NCBI GenBank assembly: GCA_026125445.1
Contig: JAHCLE010000015.1
Location: 1 to 36,485, forward strand
Length of the DNA stretch: 36,485 nucleotides
Source: Burkholderiales bacterium
Lineage (GTDB): Bacteria; Pseudomonadota; Gammaproteobacteria; Burkholderiales; Usitatibacteraceae
Reading direction: 5' to 3'
Shown here: piece after piece, positions 33,003-36,485 of the stretch
Position numbering within the stretch: the stretch's first letter is position 1
How the letters are laid out: each line of letters opens with the position of its first letter
Notes under the pieces: generated by a model
Seen by the model: only the letters and a program-made list of their open reading frames with translations
Database searches by the model: none
Told to the model about the DNA's origin: nothing
Translations under genes and position numbers: made by a program

Positions 33003-33749
33003 TCAGGCGCCGCGAAGGCGCCGGCGCCTGCGCCGGACCCAGTGGTTGAGGGTCTCCACGGCCACCGAGAAGGCGAGCGCGAAGTAGATGTAGCCCTTGG
33101 GCACGTGGTAGCCCAGGCCGTCGGCGATGAGCACCACGCCGATGAGGAGCAGGAACGCGAGCGCCAGCATCTTCACCGTCGGGTGCGCCGCGACGAAGTT
33201 CGCGAGCGGGTTGGAGGCCACGATCATGAGGATCATCGCGATCACCACGGCCGCCACCATCACCCAGAGCTTGTCGGCCATGCCCACGGCGGTGATGACG
33301 GAATCGAGCGAGAAGATGATGTCGATGATGGCGATCTGGAGCACCACGCCGCGGAAGGTGACGCCCGCGGCCCCGTGCGGGCTGTCGGGCTCGTCCTCGT
33401 CCTTCTCGACCATCTCGTGGATCTCGACCGTGGCCTTGTAGAGGAGGAAGAGGCCCCCCGCGATGAGGATGATGTCGCGCCAGGAGAAGTCGTTGCCCGC
33501 GAGCGTGAACACCGGGTAGGTGAGCCCCACGATCCAGGCCAGCGTGGCGAGCAGGATGAGGCGCGTGATGAGCGCGAGCGAAAGCCCCACCTTGCGGCCC
33601 AGCGCGCGCTGGTGCGCGGGGAGCCGCCCGGTGAGGATGGCGATGAAGACGAGGTTGTCGATCCCGAGCACGATCTCCAGGGCGGAGAGGGTGAGGAGGG
33701 AGAGCCAGATCTGGGGGTCGGTGATCCAGGCGAAGGTGAAGAATTCCAT
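33003..33749 (-). CDS. TerC family integral membrane protein
   Basis: This 248-residue protein has about seven hydrophobic helices. The family's two acidic membrane motifs are visible: ALEIVLGIDNLVFIAIL in the first helix and AIIDIIFSLDSVITAVGMAD after the central loop. TerC proteins are linked to metal (manganese) export or stress resistance. The cytoplasmic loop between them (EKDEDEPDSPHGAAG) is acidic, and the C-terminus is a run of arginines. It is divergent from the DUF3530 gene, with 39 bases between starts. The function in this organism is inferred only at family level. Confidence 0.9.
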   Translation of the reverse strand: MEFFTFAWITDPQIWLSLLTLSALEIVLGIDNLVFIAILTGRLPAHQRALGRKVGLSLALITRLILLATLAWIVGLTYPVFTLAGNDFSWRDIILIAGGLFLLYKATVEIHEMVEKDEDEPDSPHGAAGVTFRGVVLQIAIIDIIFSLDSVITAVGMADKLWVMVAAVVIAMILMIVASNPLANFVAAHPTVKMLALAFLLLIGVVLIADGLGYHVPKGYIYFALAFSVAVETLNHWVRRRRRRLRGA

Positions 33750-33788
33750 GGTGGGCGTCCTGGCGGATCAGCGTGTATTCTCTCACGC

Positions 33789-34532
33789 ATGCTCGCGAGG
33801 CTCGCATTGCTAGTCTTGATGGCCGCCCTTCCCGTGGCCGCCCAGGACTACGCGCGCGAGAAGCGCTGGGCCGACGAGGTGGTGCCCGGCCTCGTGGTGG
33901 GCGACGCCGTCTGGCTGGAAACCTCGACGGGCCGCAAGTTCCTCGCGATCCACGCGCCGGCCGCGAAGCCGAAGGGTGCGGTGGTGATCGTGCACGGCAT
34001 CGGCGTGCACCCCGACCACGGCATCATCGGCGTGCTGCGCACGAAGCTCACGGACCTGGGGTGGACCACGCTCTCCATCCAGATGCCGGTGCAGGCGGCG
34101 GACGCGCGCTCCGAGGCCTACTACCCCGCGCTCTTTCCCGAGGCCCTCGACCGCATCGCGCGGGCCGGCGCGTGGCTCGCCGCGAAGGGCGACGCGCGCA
34201 TGGCGCTGGTGTCGCACAGCATGGGGTCGTGGATGGCCAACGAGTACTTCGACGCCAATCGCGAGTCGCCGTTCCGCGCGTGGGCCTGCCTCGGGCTCAC
34301 GGGCGGCTACAGCCTGGCCACCTGGTTCAGCCCGCGCCCCATCCTCGACGTCCACGGCGAGAACGACCTGGAGCCCTCGCGCGACGCCGCGTGGCGACGC
34401 CGGCTCACCCTTGCTTCGGCCCCGGAAGGATCGCGCCAGGCGATGATCGCAGGAACGGACCACTTCTACGCCGGCAAGGAGGACGAGCTCGCGCGCACGA
34501 TCGACGCGTGGCTCGCCGGAGTGCTGCGCTAG
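33789..34532 (+). CDS. DUF3530-like alpha/beta-hydrolase, exported
   Basis: This 247-residue protein has a signal peptide (about 1-18, ending PVAAQ). The mature part follows the alpha/beta-hydrolase plan: VVIVHGIGVHPDHG (oxyanion region), nucleophile-elbow-like VSHSMGSWMA, an Asp in LDVHGENDLEPS, and a C-terminal His in GTDHFYAG. This order and the text around the elbow match DUF3530, a periplasmic family of unknown substrate. The ATG at 33789 was chosen because it starts the signal peptide. The stop overlaps that of the convergent HAD gene (CTAG). Confidence 0.85.
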   Translation: MLARLALLVLMAALPVAAQDYAREKRWADEVVPGLVVGDAVWLETSTGRKFLAIHAPAAKPKGAVVIVHGIGVHPDHGIIGVLRTKLTDLGWTTLSIQMPVQAADARSEAYYPALFPEALDRIARAGAWLAAKGDARMALVSHSMGSWMANEYFDANRESPFRAWACLGLTGGYSLATWFSPRPILDVHGENDLEPSRDAAWRRRLTLASAPEGSRQAMIAGTDHFYAGKEDELARTIDAWLAGVLR

Positions 34533-35137
34533 GGCGGGCCGCCGGGCAGCAGGTCGATCTCGCGAAGGCGGCTGCGCGTCTCGGCGACGCCGCGAACCAC
34601 GTGGGCCTCGATGCCGCAGGCCCGCGCGCCCTCGACGTTCACCACGTTGTCGTCGAAGAAGACGGCCTCGGCGGGCGAGGCGCCCAGCTCCGCGAGCGCC
34701 ATCTCGAAGTAGTCGCGGTCCGGCTTGATGGCGCCCATGCGGTAGGAGGCGAAGACGCGCTCCACCCGGTCGAAGAGCCCGTAGGACTCCGCGATGGGCC
34801 AGTGCACGGCGCTGATGTTGGTGAGGATGGCGGTGCGGTGGCGCGCGGCCAGCTCGTCGAGGAGCTCGTGGGCGCCGGCGAAGGGGCCGGCGAGCCAGCT
34901 GCGGAAATGCTCGAGGAACTCGTCGGGCCCCACGGGCAGCCCGAACTCGCGCACCGCCTCCTCGGCGAACTCCGCGGTGTCCATGCGCCCGGTCTCGTGC
35001 GCCCGAACCGAGGGCGAGTGCAGCCAGCGGCGCCACATCTCGTCGGCGCCCACGCCGCCGCCCATCATCTCCAGGAAGGGGCGCTCGCCGACCAGCTCGA
35101 CGAGGACGCCCCCCATGTCGAGGAGCACCAGTCGCAT
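34529..35137 (-). CDS. HAD family hydrolase (YihX-like subgroup)
   Basis: This 202-residue HAD-IA type phosphatase-like protein has motif I LLDMGGVLVEL, with Asp nucleophile but Gly in place of the second Asp, as in the YihX-like DLGNV/DMGGV subgroup. Motif II is ILTNIS, motif III is the Lys in MGAIKPDRDYF, and motif IV is the Asp pair in AVFFDDNVVNVEGA. Members dephosphorylate small sugar phosphates or nucleotides; the substrate is unknown. The ATG overlaps the purC TGA by one base, so it is translated from the purC message. Confidence 0.87.
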   Translation of the reverse strand: MRLVLLDMGGVLVELVGERPFLEMMGGGVGADEMWRRWLHSPSVRAHETGRMDTAEFAEEAVREFGLPVGPDEFLEHFRSWLAGPFAGAHELLDELAARHRTAILTNISAVHWPIAESYGLFDRVERVFASYRMGAIKPDRDYFEMALAELGASPAEAVFFDDNVVNVEGARACGIEAHVVRGVAETRSRLREIDLLPGGPP

Positions 35138-36012
35138 CAGGCCGCGAGGCGCCTGAGCGCCTCCTGGTACTTCTCCGATGTCCTGAGCGCCACTTCGCGC
35201 GGCACCTGGGGCGCCGGGGGCTTGCGCGCGAAGCCGATGGAGTCGAGCCAGTTGCGCACGTACTGCTTGTCGAAGCTCTCCGGGCTCTCGCCGACCTTGT
35301 AGGTGTCGAGCGGCCAGAAGCGCGAGGAGTCCGGCGTGAGGATCTCGTCGATCAGGTGGAGCTTACCGGCCGAGTCCACGCCGAACTCGAACTTCGTGTC
35401 GGCGATGATGATGCCCTTGGTGAGCGCGAACTCCGCGGCCGTCGTGTAGAGCCGGATCGCGACGGAGCGCACCTCCTCCGCCCGCTCGCGGCCCAGGATC
35501 TCCGCCATGCGCTCGAAGGTGATGTTGATGTCGTGCGAGCCCGCCTGCTCCTTCGTGGCGGGGGTGAAGATGGGCTGCGGGAGCCTGGAGGCGCGCTGCA
35601 GCCCCGGCGGCAGCCGGATGCCGCACACGCTCTGCGACTCCTGGTACTCCTTCCAGCCCGATCCCTCGAGGTAGCCTCGCACGACCGCTTCCACCGGCAG
35701 GGCCTTGAGCCTCTTCACCACGATGGAGCGCCCGCGAACCTGCTCGCGCTCCTCCGGGGCCACCACGCTCTCCGGGTCGATGCCCGTGAGGTGGTTGGGC
35801 ACGATGTCCGCGAGCTTCGCGAACCAGAAGTTGGCCACCTCCGTGAGGACGCGGCCCTTCTCCGGGATGGGCGTGGGCATGATGACGTCGTAGGCCGAGA
35901 GCCGGTCGCTCGCCAGCAGCAGCATCTTGTCCTCGCCCACCGCGTAGATGTCGCGCACCTTGCCGCGCGCGATGAGGGGCAGGGACTTCAGGCTCGATTC
36001 GTACAGGTCCAT
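35137..36012 (-). CDS. purC: Phosphoribosylaminoimidazole-succinocarboxamide synthase
   Basis: This 291-residue SAICAR synthetase condenses CAIR with aspartate in purine synthesis using ATP. The N-terminus has [33 protein letters not shown] with the ATP-binding Gly-Lys-x-Arg. The centre has [20 protein letters not shown] and [20 protein letters not shown] (split motifs), and the C-terminal part has [12 protein letters not shown] and [12 protein letters not shown], all family signatures. Length fits the longer proteobacterial form. It lies 32 bases downstream of fba and is followed by the HAD gene. Confidence 0.95.
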   Translation of the reverse strand: MDLYESSLKSLPLIARGKVRDIYAVGEDKMLLLASDRLSAYDVIMPTPIPEKGRVLTEVANFWFAKLADIVPNHLTGIDPESVVAPEEREQVRGRSIVVKRLKALPVEAVVRGYLEGSGWKEYQESQSVCGIRLPPGLQRASRLPQPIFTPATKEQAGSHDINITFERMAEILGRERAEEVRSVAIRLYTTAAEFALTKGIIIADTKFEFGVDSAGKLHLIDEILTPDSSRFWPLDTYKVGESPESFDKQYVRNWLDSIGFARKPPAPQVPREVALRTSEKYQEALRRLAA

Positions 36013-36044
36013 GGCGCCGCCTTTCTGGCTTCTCCCCCGGGGTG

Positions 36045-36485
36045 TCAGACGACCACGGCCTTGAGCTCGCCCCTGGCGTAGCGCGCGGCCATCTTGTCGA
36101 GCGCGATGGGCTGGAGCTTCGAGCCCATGCCGGCGCAGCCGAACTGCTGGTAGCGCTGCTTGCAGATCTCCTTGGCGGCGGCGCGCGCGGGCTTGAGGAA
36201 GTCGCGCGGGTCGAAGGCGCTGCGGTTGGTGGCCAGGAACTTGCGCGTGGCCGCGGTCATGGCGAGGCGGATGTCGGTGTCGATGTTCACCTTGCGCACG
36301 CCGTTCTTGATGCCCTCCTGGATCTCCTCGACCGGCACGCCGTAGGTCTCCTTCATCTCGCCGCCGTACTCGCGGATGATCGCGAGCAGGTCCTGCGGGA
36401 CGGAGGACGAGCCGTGCATCACGAGGTGCGTGTTCGGGATGCGCGCGTGGATCGCCTTGATGCGGTCGATGGCGAGGATGTCGCC
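36045..36485 (-). CDS. fba: Fructose-bisphosphate aldolase class II, C-terminal part (truncated by window end)
   Basis: The frame is open to the last base of the window and encodes the final 146 residues. It includes the zinc-ligand His in [13 protein letters not shown], the phosphate-binding [15 protein letters not shown], and the C-terminal [21 protein letters not shown] and [12 protein letters not shown] that mark the type B (Calvin-cycle-like CbbA/FbaA) class II aldolases. The enzyme interconverts fructose-1,6-bisphosphate with DHAP and glyceraldehyde-3-phosphate. The internal ATG/GTG near 36420 is not the start, because conserved sequence continues beyond it. purC follows downstream. Confidence 0.93.
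   Translation of the reverse strand, partial: GDILAIDRIKAIHARIPNTHLVMHGSSSVPQDLLAIIREYGGEMKETYGVPVEEIQEGIKNGVRKVNIDTDIRLAMTAATRKFLATNRSAFDPRDFLKPARAAAKEICKQRYQQFGCAGMGSKLQPIALDKMAARYARGELKAVVV

Overview
The window is GC-rich chromosomal DNA with densely packed genes and frequent 1-4 base start/stop overlaps. Gene content points to a Gram-negative proteobacterium, most likely a betaproteobacterial lineage. The evidence is: a lipopolysaccharide assembly operon with MsbA and a WaaQ-type heptosyltransferase; a TonB-dependent cobalamin receptor behind a cobalamin riboswitch; the zapA-6S RNA arrangement; a two-subunit Trk potassium system; and purC next to a class II (type B) fructose-bisphosphate aldolase. 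I cannot name the genus from sequence alone.

Layout. Positions 1-6000 are mostly housekeeping: a truncated membrane protein, DUF2905, folB divergent from plsY, a plsY-coupled orphan response regulator, and a minus-strand operon of a DMT-family permease, mercaptopyruvate sulfurtransferase, S9 prolyl-oligopeptidase-like peptidase and DUF2784. Positions 6065-15502 look accessory. A plus-strand three-gene operon (acyl/aryl-CoA ligase, isocitrate/isopropylmalate dehydrogenase-like enzyme, isochorismatase-aldehyde dehydrogenase fusion) runs tail to tail into a minus-strand secretion cassette.

That cassette is the most interesting part of the window. Read 5'->3' on the minus strand it holds three very small genes (54, 49 and 63 codons), each encoding a peptide with a glycine-pair motif. 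Downstream are a CPBP-family membrane protease, an HlyD/CvaA-like adaptor and an ABC exporter with an intact C39 leader-peptidase domain. This is the architecture of a double-glycine-leader peptide (class II microcin or unmodified RiPP-like) export system. One precursor has a strikingly proline-rich core. I recognise none of the three peptides as a named family, and the 54-codon one is easily missed.

Positions 15633-23320 form one long minus-strand envelope operon: heptosyltransferase, GT4, msbA, GT4, methyltransferase, GT9, GT2. Positions 23369-25470 hold the cobalamin receptor and its riboswitch. Divergent from it are a ZapB/TIGR02449-like coiled-coil gene, zapA and 6S RNA. A 78-base palindromic repeat then directly abuts the start codon of an EVE-domain gene, followed by a TauE/SafE permease, trkA and trkH. 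The right end holds an O-antigen-ligase-like protein, an M20 deacetylase, a TerC-family protein, DUF3530, a HAD hydrolase, purC and a truncated fba.

No rRNA, tRNA, CRISPR array, transposase or phage gene was seen. No intergenic stretch exceeds 300 bases except 25226-25567 (342 bases), which holds the cobalamin riboswitch and divergent promoter elements.
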